A stretch of 5,200 nucleotides of DNA, from contig CALUBX010000319.1 in the NCBI GenBank assembly GCA_943914405.1, positions 1-5,200 of the forward strand, read 5' to 3'. The position numbers and the translations under genes were made by a program. This DNA comes from an uncultured Hyphomicrobiales bacterium. Its GTDB lineage: Bacteria; Pseudomonadota; Alphaproteobacteria; Rhizobiales; Rhizobiaceae. Positions 1 to 5,200 of this stretch are shown here, piece after piece (position 1 is the stretch's first letter; each line of letters begins with the position of its first letter). The notes under the pieces were generated by a model. The model was not told where the DNA came from, searched no databases, and saw nothing but the letters and a program-made list of their open reading frames with translations.

Positions 1-1050
1 GGCCTGATCCGCCGTGCGGGAGGTGAGATCACCGCGCGGCTGAAGGGTCGGCGTGCCGCGATCATCACGGATGAGCATGTGGCCCCCCACTATCTGGAAG
101 GTCTGATGGACAGCCTGCAGACGGACGGAATCGAGGCCGTCTCGCTGACGCTGCCGGCCGGCGAGAAGACCAAGAGCCTGGAGCACCTGGCGACCGTAAC
201 CGACATGGTGCTGGCCGCACGCATCGAGCGCAATGATGCGGTGATTGCGCTGGGCGGCGGCGTGATTGGCGACCTGGCGGGCTTTGCAGCGGGCATCGTG
301 CGGCGCGGCGTGCGCTTCGTGCAGATCCCGACGAGCCTCTTGTCCCAGGTGGATTCCTCCGTCGGCGGCAAGACCGGGATCAATTCCCGCCACGGCAAGA
401 ACCTTCTCGGTGTATTCCACCAGCCGGACCTCGTGCTGGCCGACACATCGGCGCTCGATTCCCTTTCGGAGCGGGAGTTCAGGGCGGGTTATGCCGAAGT
501 CGCCAAATACGGGCTGATCGACAAGCCCGAATTCTTCGACTGGCTGGAGAAGAACTGGCCCCAGGTCTTCTCTGGCGGTCCGGAGAGGATCGAAGCCATC
601 GCCGTCAGTTGTCAGGCAAAGGCCGACGTCGTGGTCGAAGACGAGCGCGAGACCGGGCGGCGTGCGCTGCTCAATCTCGGCCACACATTCGGACATGCGC
701 TTGAAGCCGCCACACAGTATGACAGTGCCCGGCTGGTGCATGGCGAAGGCGTTTCTATTGGCATGGTGCTTGCCCACCAGTTCTCGGCGCGGCTCAACCT
801 CGCTAGCCCCGATGACGCGGCAAGGGTCGAGGCGCATCTCAAGGCGGTCGGATTGCCGACCCGGATGTCCGATATTCCGGGCGAGCTGCCGCCGACGGAC
901 AAACTGCTCGATGCAATTGCGCAGGACAAGAAGGTGAAGAGCGGTAAGCTGACTTTCATTCTGACCCGAGGCATTGGCCAGGCATTCATCGCCGACGACG
1001 TACCCTCTTCCGAAGTGCTGAGCTTCCTGGAGGAAAAGCGGCCGAAATGA
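1..1050 (+). CDS. aroB: 3-dehydroquinate synthase AroB (5' partial)
   Basis: AroB is the cytosolic enzyme that converts DAHP to 3-dehydroquinate, the second step of the shikimate pathway, using NAD+ and a divalent metal (Zn or Co). The frame is open from base 1, so the gene begins upstream. About 349 codons are visible, and the family is usually 360-380 residues, so only some 20-30 N-terminal residues are missing. Visible signatures are the NAD-binding glycine motif GGGVIGDLAGF (from nt 253) and the block PTSLLSQVDSSVGGKTGIN (nt 328-384). The metal ligands are Glu in YAEVAKYG (nt 496-498), the first His of NLGHTFGHALE (nt 682-684) and the His of VHGEGVSIG (nt 739-741). The second His of GHTFGH (nt 694-696) matches the catalytic one. 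All expected active-site residues seem present. The stop overlaps the next start as ATGA, implying co-transcription and translational coupling. In rhizobia aroK normally lies upstream; it is not in view. Confidence 0.97.
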   Translation, partial: GLIRRAGGEITARLKGRRAAIITDEHVAPHYLEGLMDSLQTDGIEAVSLTLPAGEKTKSLEHLATVTDMVLAARIERNDAVIALGGGVIGDLAGFAAGIVRRGVRFVQIPTSLLSQVDSSVGGKTGINSRHGKNLLGVFHQPDLVLADTSALDSLSEREFRAGYAEVAKYGLIDKPEFFDWLEKNWPQVFSGGPERIEAIAVSCQAKADVVVEDERETGRRALLNLGHTFGHALEAATQYDSARLVHGEGVSIGMVLAHQFSARLNLASPDDAARVEAHLKAVGLPTRMSDIPGELPPTDKLLDAIAQDKKVKSGKLTFILTRGIGQAFIADDVPSSEVLSFLEEKRPK

Positions 1051-1934
1051 ACACCAGGGCGGGGCTGCTTTCGCGTATCGTCAACCGGGTGATCCGGAGC
1101 CTGCTTCGGACGACTGGCGTGCAGCTTTCGGCCGAAACGCTGGCCGCCGCCGAGCACGACGCCCTGCATGCGGCGCTCGACGCCAAGCACAGAGAGGGTC
1201 AGTCGGACGGCCAGAGCCGCGACAGGCTGAGCGGGCTGTTCGAGCTGGAAGAGCTCGAAGTGTCCGACGTTATGAAGCACCGGACGGTGATGCGAGCTCT
1301 CAATGCCGACGACCCGTCGGATGTCATCGTCCGGACCGTGTTGGACAGTCCCTATACGCGCATGCCTCTTTGGCGCAATTCCACCGAGAACATCATTGGC
1401 GTCGTTCATGCGAAGGATCTGCTGCGAGCGGTGGCAGAGCCCATGGCCGAAGGGCAGACGGTGGACATCACCAGGATCGCCCAGAAGCCGTGGTTTGTTC
1501 CCGACAGCACAAGCCTCAAGGATCAGCTCAGCGCCTTTCTGCGCCGCAAGGTTCATTTCGCGGTGGTGGTCGACGAATATGGCGAGGTGCAGGGCATCGT
1601 CACGCTTGAGGATATCCTGGAGGAAATCGTCGGCGATATCGCCGACGAACATGACATTGAGATCCAGGGTGTTCGCCAGGAGGCTGACGGGTCGATCGTC
1701 GTCGACGGTTCGGTGCCGATCCGCGACCTCAACCGGGCGCTCGACTGGAGCCTGCCCGACGACGAAGCAACCACGATTGCGGGGCTTGTGATTCATGAAT
1801 CGAAGCTTATCCCGGAGGAACGGCAGGCCTTCACCTTCTACGGCAAGCGGTTCATCGTGATGAAGCGTGAAAAGAACCGCATCACGCGGCTCCGGATACG
1901 GCCTGCCGAGGACGCAGCGCTGCCGGCCGAGTGA
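1047..1934 (+). CDS. CBS-pair / CorC_HlyC domain protein lacking the DUF21 membrane domain
   Basis: This 295-residue protein is of the HlyC/CorC (TlyC) family, linked to Mg2+/Co2+ efflux or membrane-associated ion handling; older 'hemolysin' labels are not functional evidence. Residues 1-60 are a charged, amphipathic N-terminal segment with no convincing transmembrane helix. Two CBS repeats follow at about 72-130 (VSDVM, YTRMPLW, GVVHAKDLL) and 145-200, the second with the family hallmark VDEYGEVQGIVTLEDILEEI (175-194). The C-terminal transporter-associated CorC_HlyC domain spans about 205-287. Many homologues, including the aroB-linked rhizobial ones as I remember them, carry an N-terminal DUF21/CNNM membrane domain, which is absent here. 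The length is like the soluble E. coli CorC/YbeX (about 290 residues). The ATG at 1047 overlaps the aroB stop, and GGAGGA at 1029-1034 lies 12 nt upstream, a slightly long spacing. Substrate and role are unknown; the family assignment is firm. Confidence 0.93.
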   Translation: MNTRAGLLSRIVNRVIRSLLRTTGVQLSAETLAAAEHDALHAALDAKHREGQSDGQSRDRLSGLFELEELEVSDVMKHRTVMRALNADDPSDVIVRTVLDSPYTRMPLWRNSTENIIGVVHAKDLLRAVAEPMAEGQTVDITRIAQKPWFVPDSTSLKDQLSAFLRRKVHFAVVVDEYGEVQGIVTLEDILEEIVGDIADEHDIEIQGVRQEADGSIVVDGSVPIRDLNRALDWSLPDDEATTIAGLVIHESKLIPEERQAFTFYGKRFIVMKREKNRITRLRIRPAEDAALPAE

Positions 1935-1954
1935 AGGCCAAATTGTGGCCGGCG
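1921..1954. terminator. Weak inverted repeat in the convergent CorC/bolA gap
   Basis: GCCGGCC (1922-1928) and GGCCGGC (1947-1953) can pair as a 7-bp GC-rich stem with an 18-nt loop, extendable by G-U pairs at both ends. Within it, GGCCA (1936-1940) and TGGCC (1946-1950) give an alternative 5-bp stem with a 5-nt loop. The structure spans the stop codon of the CorC-like gene and sits between convergent genes, where a terminator is expected. No run of T follows immediately; the nearest is TTTT at 1963-1966. It is therefore a weak candidate for an intrinsic terminator, and Rho-dependent termination is equally possible. The rest of the gap to 1994 shows nothing else. Confidence 0.25.
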
Positions 1955-1994
1955 GATCTTGGTTTTGCCCGCCTCGCTTCCTATCTTAGACCCG

Positions 1995-2276
1995 TCACCA
2001 GCGCGTTGGTTCACCCGGTGCCGAAGCCTCGACTGCAAGGGCGTGAAGGCCTGCGTCGAGTTCCGGTTTCAACAGGGCGTTGACGGTCCGGTGCCGGTCC
2101 AGCCGGCTCATGCCTGAGAATCTTTCAGACACGATGCGCACCCGCATATGGGTTTCGCCGGTTCCGGTCATGTCGGGCTGGTGCCCCGCATGATGATGGC
2201 TCTCGTCGATGACCGCAATCCGTTCGGGATGCAGATGCTCTTGAAGAACGGCTTCTATCCGTGCTCTGACCGACAT
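1995..2276 (-). CDS. bolA: BolA family protein
   Basis: This 93-residue protein is of the BolA family, cytosolic partners of monothiol CGFS glutaredoxins that share a [2Fe-2S] cluster and take part in iron-sulfur and redox handling; E. coli BolA is also a stress and morphology regulator. Visible family features are the N-terminal helix (SVRARIEAVLQEHL), the His-rich loop SHHHAGHQ (26-33), the strand THMRVRIVSERFSG (42-55), the conserved segment RLDRHRTVNALL (58-69) with the near-invariant His62, and the closing LHALAVEASAPGE. The length is normal for the family. The ATG at 2276 is preferred because AAGGA stands 7 nt upstream and the protein then begins at the family start; a GTG at 2357 would add 27 unrelated residues. 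The gene converges with the CorC-like gene and diverges from the J-domain gene, so it is a single-gene unit on its strand. Confidence 0.95.
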   Translation of the reverse strand: MSVRARIEAVLQEHLHPERIAVIDESHHHAGHQPDMTGTGETHMRVRIVSERFSGMSRLDRHRTVNALLKPELDAGLHALAVEASAPGEPTRW

Positions 2277-2283
2277 GTTCGGA

Positions 2284-2288
2284 TCCTT
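2284..2288 (-). promoter_or_regulatory. bolA ribosome binding site
   Basis: On the minus strand AAGGA lies 7 nt before the ATG at 2276. It decides between this start and the longer in-frame GTG at 2357, which would lack family similarity in its extra residues. Confidence 0.7.
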
Positions 2289-2310
2289 GAAGGGATGCTG
2301 AGGGGGTACC

Positions 2311-2339
2311 CAGAAACCAGCAACAAACCGGTTTGTCAA
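2311..2339 (-). promoter_or_regulatory. Candidate bolA promoter (perfect -35, poor -10)
   Basis: The minus strand reads a perfect sigma70-type -35 hexamer, TTGACA, at 2339-2334. A 17-nt spacer leads to TTTCTG at 2316-2311, a poor match to a -10 box. Transcription from here would give a leader of roughly 30 nt containing the bolA Shine-Dalgarno. The strong -35 and weak -10 leave it tentative. The -35 hexamer overlaps three bases of the palindrome at 2323-2336, so a protein bound there could directly affect this promoter. Confidence 0.35.
2323..2336. repeat. Perfect 14-bp palindrome, candidate operator
   Basis: ACAAACCGGTTTGT is identical to its own reverse complement, with no spacer; the symmetry stops at both flanks. 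It sits in the 104-bp region between bolA and the J-domain gene, overlapping the candidate bolA -35 and lying just upstream of the candidate J-gene -35. That position fits a dimeric regulator's binding site. I do not recognise it as the site of a named regulator. Symmetry and position are seen directly; regulation is inferred. Confidence 0.45.
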
Positions 2340-2342
2340 TTC

Positions 2343-2371
2343 TTGTTCGACCCTCACGGGCGACCCATAAT
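2343..2371 (+). promoter_or_regulatory. Candidate promoter of the J-domain / cobST unit
   Basis: TTGTTC (2343-2348) and CATAAT (2366-2371) are separated by 17 nt, the optimal sigma70 spacing. The -10 matches the consensus at 5 of 6 positions and the -35 at 3 of 6. Transcription would begin near 2378, only a few bases before the ATG at 2381. No other promoter stands out before cobS, so this may drive the J-domain gene and possibly cobS and cobT. Confidence 0.4.
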
Positions 2372-2380
2372 AAGTGCCTC

Positions 2381-3010
2381 ATGAAACTCGACTCCAAATA
2401 TTTCGACCGTATCCGGACTCGCCGGACCAGGCAGCAGGAAGCGGCGCCGCAAGCGCCCGTCTGCCAGTGGGACGGCTGTGACAAGCCCGGCGTTCACCGC
2501 GCGCCCGTGGGGCGTAATGCCGAGGGCCAGTTCTTCCTGTTCTGCTTCGAGCACGTGAAGGAATATAACAAGGGCTACAACTATTTTTCCGGCCTCTCGG
2601 ATGGTGAGATCGCCCGCTACCAAAAGGAGGCGATCACCGGTCATCGCCCCACCTGGACCGTGGGCGTCAACAAGGCGGCCAAGGATGCGCCCCTGCATTC
2701 CACTGCCCGCTCGGGTGCGCCGGGCGCGCAGAATAAGTTCAAGGATCCCTTCGGTTTCGTCTCGCAGGCGCGAGCCAGCGGAACATCGCGCTTCCAGACG
2801 CAGGGTCGCAAGCTGAAGACGCTGGAAGCCAAGGCCTTCGACACGATGGGGCTCGGCGCCAATGCGACGTCGAGCGAAATCAAGTCTCGCTACAAGGAAT
2901 TGGTCAAGAAACACCACCCCGACGCCAATGGCGGCGACCGAGGTTCGGAGGAACGTTTTCGCGCCGTTATTCAAGCATATCAGTTGTTGAAGCAGGCGGG
3001 TTTCTGCTAA
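2381..3010 (+). CDS. J-domain (DnaJ-like) protein with putative N-terminal zinc-binding cluster
   Basis: This 209-residue protein is a J-domain co-chaperone, a class that stimulates Hsp70 (DnaK) ATPase and delivers clients. The J domain is at the C terminus (about 152-209): FDTMGLGANATSSEIK is helix I, YKELVKKHHPDANGGD carries the HPD motif (179-181), and FRAVIQAYQLLK is helix III. The N-terminal half is not that of DnaJ: it has Cys28, Cys33, His39, Cys55 and His58 in an arrangement that could bind zinc, then an aromatic stretch (EYNKGYNYFSGL), and a basic, Gly/Ser-rich linker (about 95-145). There is no signal peptide or membrane segment, so it should be cytosolic. The ATG at 2381 is chosen because MKLDSKYFDRIRTRR is, as I recall, the usual start in rhizobial homologues; a TTG at 2333 would extend it through the palindrome and promoter. 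No clear Shine-Dalgarno is seen. It lies 58 bp before cobS, on the same strand. The client is unknown. Confidence 0.9.
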   Translation: MKLDSKYFDRIRTRRTRQQEAAPQAPVCQWDGCDKPGVHRAPVGRNAEGQFFLFCFEHVKEYNKGYNYFSGLSDGEIARYQKEAITGHRPTWTVGVNKAAKDAPLHSTARSGAPGAQNKFKDPFGFVSQARASGTSRFQTQGRKLKTLEAKAFDTMGLGANATSSEIKSRYKELVKKHHPDANGGDRGSEERFRAVIQAYQLLKQAGFC

Positions 3011-3027
3011 GCCGTAGCCATTACGGC
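3011..3027 (+). other. Small hairpin directly after the J-domain gene stop
   Basis: GCCGTA (3011-3016) and TACGGC (3022-3027) pair perfectly around a 5-nt loop, starting at the base after the TAA. There is no following T run (GTAAAGG follows), so it is not a standard intrinsic terminator. It could be an mRNA-processing or 3'-end stabilising hairpin within a J-gene/cobS transcript. The structure is seen; its role is a guess. Confidence 0.35.
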
Positions 3028-3042
3028 GTAAAGGACGATGGC

Positions 3043-3056
3043 CGAGCGGCGGCTCG
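3043..3056 (+). other. Small hairpin just upstream of the cobS ribosome binding site
   Basis: CGAGC (3043-3047) and GCTCG (3052-3056) form a 5-bp stem with a 4-nt loop ending 6 nt before the cobS GGAG. It could affect translation initiation, but a stem this short also arises by chance in GC-rich DNA. Confidence 0.2.
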
Positions 3057-3068
3057 CGCCTTGGAGAG

Positions 3069-4064
3069 ATGATGAGCAAGATTGATCTAGATATCGCCAA
3101 CCTGCCTGATACCACTGTTTCGGTTCGGGAGGTGTTCGGCATCGATACCGACCTGAAAGTTCCGGCCTACAGCAATGGCGATCCCTACGTCCCGGATCTC
3201 GATCCGGACTATCTTTTCGACCGCGACACAACGCTCGCCATCCTCGCAGGCTTTGCCCATAACCGCCGCGTCATGGTCTCTGGCTTTCACGGAACCGGAA
3301 AGTCCACGCATATCGAGCAGGTCGCAGCCCGCCTCAACTGGCCCTGCGTGCGCATCAATCTCGACAGCCATGTCAGCCGTATCGATCTCGTCGGCAAGGA
3401 CGCCATCGTTCTGAAGGACGGCAAGCAGATCACCGAATTCAAGGACGGGATTCTTCCCTGGGCCTACCAGCACAATGTCGCGCTTGTGTTCGACGAATAC
3501 GATGCCGGCCGCCCGGATGTGATGTTCGTGATCCAGCGCGTGCTGGAATCATCGGGCCGCCTGACGCTTCTGGATCAGAGCCGCGTCATTCGCCCTCATC
3601 CCGCCTTCCGCCTGTTCGCAACGGCCAACACGGTCGGGCTTGGCGATACGACCGGGCTTTATCATGGCACGCAGCAGATCAACCAGGCGCAGATGGACCG
3701 CTGGTCGATCGTCACCACGCTGAATTACCTGCCGCATGAAAAGGAAGTCGATATCGTCGCCGCAAAGGTAAAGAGCTTCGGATCTTCTACCGAAGGCCGC
3801 GAAACCGTCTCCAAGATGGTGCGGGTTGCAGACCTGACCCGGTCTGCCTTCATCAACGGCGACCTGTCGACCGTGATGAGCCCGCGTACTGTAATCACCT
3901 GGGCGGAAAACGCTGAAATCTTCGGCGATGTCGCATTTGCCTTCCGCATCACCTTCCTCAACAAGTGCGATGAGCTGGAGCGAGCCCTGGTTGCCGAGCA
4001 GTATCAGCGCGCCTTTGGTGTGGAGCTCAAGGAAAGCGCTGCCAATATCGTGCTGGGAGCCTAA
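3069..4064 (+). CDS. cobS: Cobaltochelatase ATPase subunit CobS
   Basis: CobS is the AAA+ (MoxR-type) ATPase of the aerobic cobaltochelatase. With CobT it forms the complex that drives CobN to insert Co2+ into hydrogenobyrinic acid a,c-diamide, an ATP-dependent cytosolic step of B12 synthesis. The 331 residues match the family length. The N-terminal segment VREVFGIDTDLKVPAY (19-34) is typical. Walker A is GFHGTGKST (72-80), Walker B is VALVFDEYD (137-145), sensor 1 is Asn187 in FATAN, and a probable arginine finger is Arg211 in QMDRW. SPRT (271-274) lies in the lid region. All catalytic motifs are intact. The Shine-Dalgarno GGAGAG (3063-3068) directly abuts the first ATG at 3069; the second ATG at 3072 has better spacing (5 nt from GGAG) and may be the true start, costing one residue. 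cobT follows after 23 bp. No cobalamin riboswitch is visible upstream. Confidence 0.98.
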   Translation: MMSKIDLDIANLPDTTVSVREVFGIDTDLKVPAYSNGDPYVPDLDPDYLFDRDTTLAILAGFAHNRRVMVSGFHGTGKSTHIEQVAARLNWPCVRINLDSHVSRIDLVGKDAIVLKDGKQITEFKDGILPWAYQHNVALVFDEYDAGRPDVMFVIQRVLESSGRLTLLDQSRVIRPHPAFRLFATANTVGLGDTTGLYHGTQQINQAQMDRWSIVTTLNYLPHEKEVDIVAAKVKSFGSSTEGRETVSKMVRVADLTRSAFINGDLSTVMSPRTVITWAENAEIFGDVAFAFRITFLNKCDELERALVAEQYQRAFGVELKESAANIVLGA

Positions 4065-4075
4065 GCTAAGCGCGC

Positions 4076-4080
4076 GGAGG
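4076..4080 (+). promoter_or_regulatory. cobT ribosome binding site
   Basis: GGAGG stands 7 nt before the ATG at 4088, a near-ideal Shine-Dalgarno. It fixes the cobT start within the 23-bp cobS-cobT gap and implies efficient translation from a shared mRNA. Confidence 0.8.
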
Positions 4081-4087
4081 CAGGATC

Positions 4088-5200
4088 ATGGCAGGTCGCG
4101 GAGACAATTCGAAGAGCAGGGCGGGCGGTCCGGTCGACACCGAACCGTTGCGGCAGGCGATCACGGGCTGCGTCCGCTCGATCGCGGGCAGCGGCGAAGT
4201 CGAGGTTTCGTTCGCCAATGAACGCCCGGGTCTCGCCGGTGAGCGTATCCGGCTGCCTGAGATTTCCAAGCGGCCGACGGCGCATGAGCTGGCGGTGACC
4301 CGCGGTCTCGGCGATTCCATGGCGCTGCGCATCGCCTGCCACGATCCGAAGGTGCATGCCGTCATGGCTCCGCAGGGCAGCGATGCCCGCAACGTGTTCG
4401 ATGCGGTGGAGCAGGCGCGGGTGGAATCGATCGGTGCGTTGCGCATGGCCGGGATGGCCTCGAACCTGAACTCCATGCACACGGAGAAATACGCCAAGGC
4501 AAATTTCTCCGGCATCGAACGTCAGGAGGATGCGCCTCTGGCCGAGGCTGTCGCCATGCTGGTGCGCGAGCGCCTGACGGGAGTGAAACCCCCGGAGTCC
4601 GCCGGCAAGGTGCTCGATCTCTGGCGGCCGTTCATCGAGGACAAGGCGCATGGCGACCTCGATAATCTCGGCTCGGTGATCGAAGACCAGCAGGCTTTCG
4701 GCAAGCTCGTTCGGCACATGCTCTCGTCCATGCAGATGGCCGAGGATCTGGCGAGCGAGGAGGAGCAGCCGGAAGAGATCGACAACCCCACCGACGAGGA
4801 CGAGCCCCGCAGCGGCGAGACCGAGAACGAAGAAGTCGAGGAAGAGGCCGGAACCGATGCCGCGCCCGCAGATCAGGCGGAGGCTGCGGACGAGGAACTC
4901 GACGAAGGCGAAATGGACGGGGCGGAAATGTCGGACGACGACATGGCCGACGAGGGTGACGATCATTCTGAAACCCCCGGAGAGACCAAGCGCCCGCAGA
5001 GCCCCTTCGACGACTTCAACGAGAAGGTGGATTACCACATTTTCAGCGAAGAGTTCGATGAGGAAGTGCTGGCGGAGGAATTGTGCGACGAGGCCGAACT
5101 CGACCGGCTGCGCGCCTTCCTCGACAAGCAGCTTGCGCATCTGCAAGGGGCCGTCGGGCGGCTTGCCAACCGCCTGCAACGCCGCCTGATGGCGCAGCAG
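4088..5200 (+). CDS. cobT: Cobaltochelatase subunit CobT (3' partial)
   Basis: CobT is the second AAA-module subunit of cobaltochelatase, paired with CobS and comparable to the BchD/ChlD subunit of magnesium chelatase. The frame is open from the ATG to the window end, giving 371 of roughly 630 residues. Residues 1-221 form the conserved N-terminal region (PLRQAITGCVRSIAG, LPEISKRPTAHELAVTRGLG, DLWRPFIEDKAHGDLDNLG, RHMLSSMQMAEDL). Residues 222-292 are a low-complexity acidic linker dominated by Glu and Asp, also typical of the family. Order returns at PFDDFNEKVDYHIFSEEFDE (about 303-322), with helices LDRLRAFLDKQLAHLQ and GRLANRLQRRLMAQQ at the edge. The C-terminal von Willebrand A domain with its DxSxS metal site should lie just beyond the window and cannot be checked. 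The start is fixed by GGAGG 7 nt upstream. It is almost certainly co-transcribed with cobS. Confidence 0.97.
   Translation, partial: MAGRGDNSKSRAGGPVDTEPLRQAITGCVRSIAGSGEVEVSFANERPGLAGERIRLPEISKRPTAHELAVTRGLGDSMALRIACHDPKVHAVMAPQGSDARNVFDAVEQARVESIGALRMAGMASNLNSMHTEKYAKANFSGIERQEDAPLAEAVAMLVRERLTGVKPPESAGKVLDLWRPFIEDKAHGDLDNLGSVIEDQQAFGKLVRHMLSSMQMAEDLASEEEQPEEIDNPTDEDEPRSGETENEEVEEEAGTDAAPADQAEAADEELDEGEMDGAEMSDDDMADEGDDHSETPGETKRPQSPFDDFNEKVDYHIFSEEFDEEVLAEELCDEAELDRLRAFLDKQLAHLQGAVGRLANRLQRRLMAQQ

Noticed and set aside
79..81. GTG at 79 as the aroB start
   Set aside because: The frame is open to base 1 and the upstream codons (AGGEITARLKGRRAAIITDE) encode typical AroB N-terminal sequence, so the gene begins before the window.
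612..1796. A 394-codon open frame on the minus strand antisense to aroB and the CorC-like gene
   Set aside because: It runs through two clearly real plus-strand genes, its translation is rich in Arg/His/Gly/Pro with no recognisable domain, and such antisense frames are common in GC-rich coding DNA.
2277..2357. A 27-residue N-terminal extension of BolA from GTG 2357
   Set aside because: The extra residues do not resemble BolA, the start has no good ribosome binding site, and ATG 2276 has AAGGA at ideal spacing.
2333..2380. TTG at 2333 as the start of the J-domain gene
   Set aside because: It lies inside the palindrome and upstream of the candidate -10, and the 16 extra residues look like translated noncoding sequence.
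3038..3085. A 15-codon leader ORF (ATG 3038 to TGA 3085) overlapping the cobS start
   Set aside because: It is very short, its AGGA is too close to the ATG, and it has no regulatory-peptide feature such as a codon run; chance is the simpler explanation.
2354..3142. A 262-codon minus-strand open frame opposite the J-domain gene
   Set aside because: It lacks recognisable family motifs and overlaps a real J-domain gene and the cobS start.
4061..5179. A 372-codon open frame on the minus strand opposite cobT
   Set aside because: The plus strand encodes unmistakable CobT with a good ribosome binding site. The antisense frame reflects the Glu/Asp-rich codons (GAG/GAC read as CTC/GTC), giving a Leu/Val-rich shadow.

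Overview
The window looks like ordinary chromosomal core sequence from an alphaproteobacterium of the order Hyphomicrobiales, most likely family Rhizobiaceae (Rhizobium/Agrobacterium/Ensifer-like). This rests on the GC-rich codon use, the aerobic-type cobaltochelatase genes cobS and cobT, whose predicted proteins closely resemble the classical CobS/CobT, and the gene order aroB - CBS/CorC gene - bolA - J-domain gene - cobS - cobT, which I recall from rhizobial genomes. I see no insertion sequence, phage gene, CRISPR array, tRNA or rRNA.

Layout. Positions 1-1934 are the end of a plus-strand operon. It holds the 3' part of aroB (3-dehydroquinate synthase, shikimate pathway), whose stop overlaps by 4 bp the start of a soluble CBS-pair/CorC_HlyC protein. 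A short convergent gap (1935-1994) follows. bolA lies on the minus strand (1995-2276). A divergent 104-bp region (2277-2380) separates bolA from a J-domain gene on the plus strand (2381-3010) and carries a perfect 14-bp palindrome and plausible promoter hexamers in both directions. After a 58-bp gap with two small hairpins comes cobS (3069-4064). After a further 23 bp with a strong Shine-Dalgarno comes cobT (from 4088), which runs off the right edge.

How the genes work together. CobS (MoxR-type AAA+ ATPase) and CobT (helical N-terminal part, acidic linker and, beyond the window, a von Willebrand A domain) form the ATPase module that works with CobN to insert Co2+ into hydrogenobyrinic acid a,c-diamide in aerobic vitamin B12 synthesis. 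The J-domain protein just upstream has a putative N-terminal zinc-binding Cys/His cluster and a C-terminal J domain with an intact HPD motif. It could bring DnaK to a client, possibly the cobaltochelatase, but that is inference from position only. BolA is a small partner of monothiol glutaredoxins in iron-sulfur and redox handling.

I find no strong case for a wholly new system. The points most worth checking are the uncharacterised zinc-finger/J-domain protein beside cobST, the palindrome in the bolA/J-gene divergent region, a possibly leaderless J-gene transcript, and the absence of the DUF21 membrane domain from the CorC-like protein.
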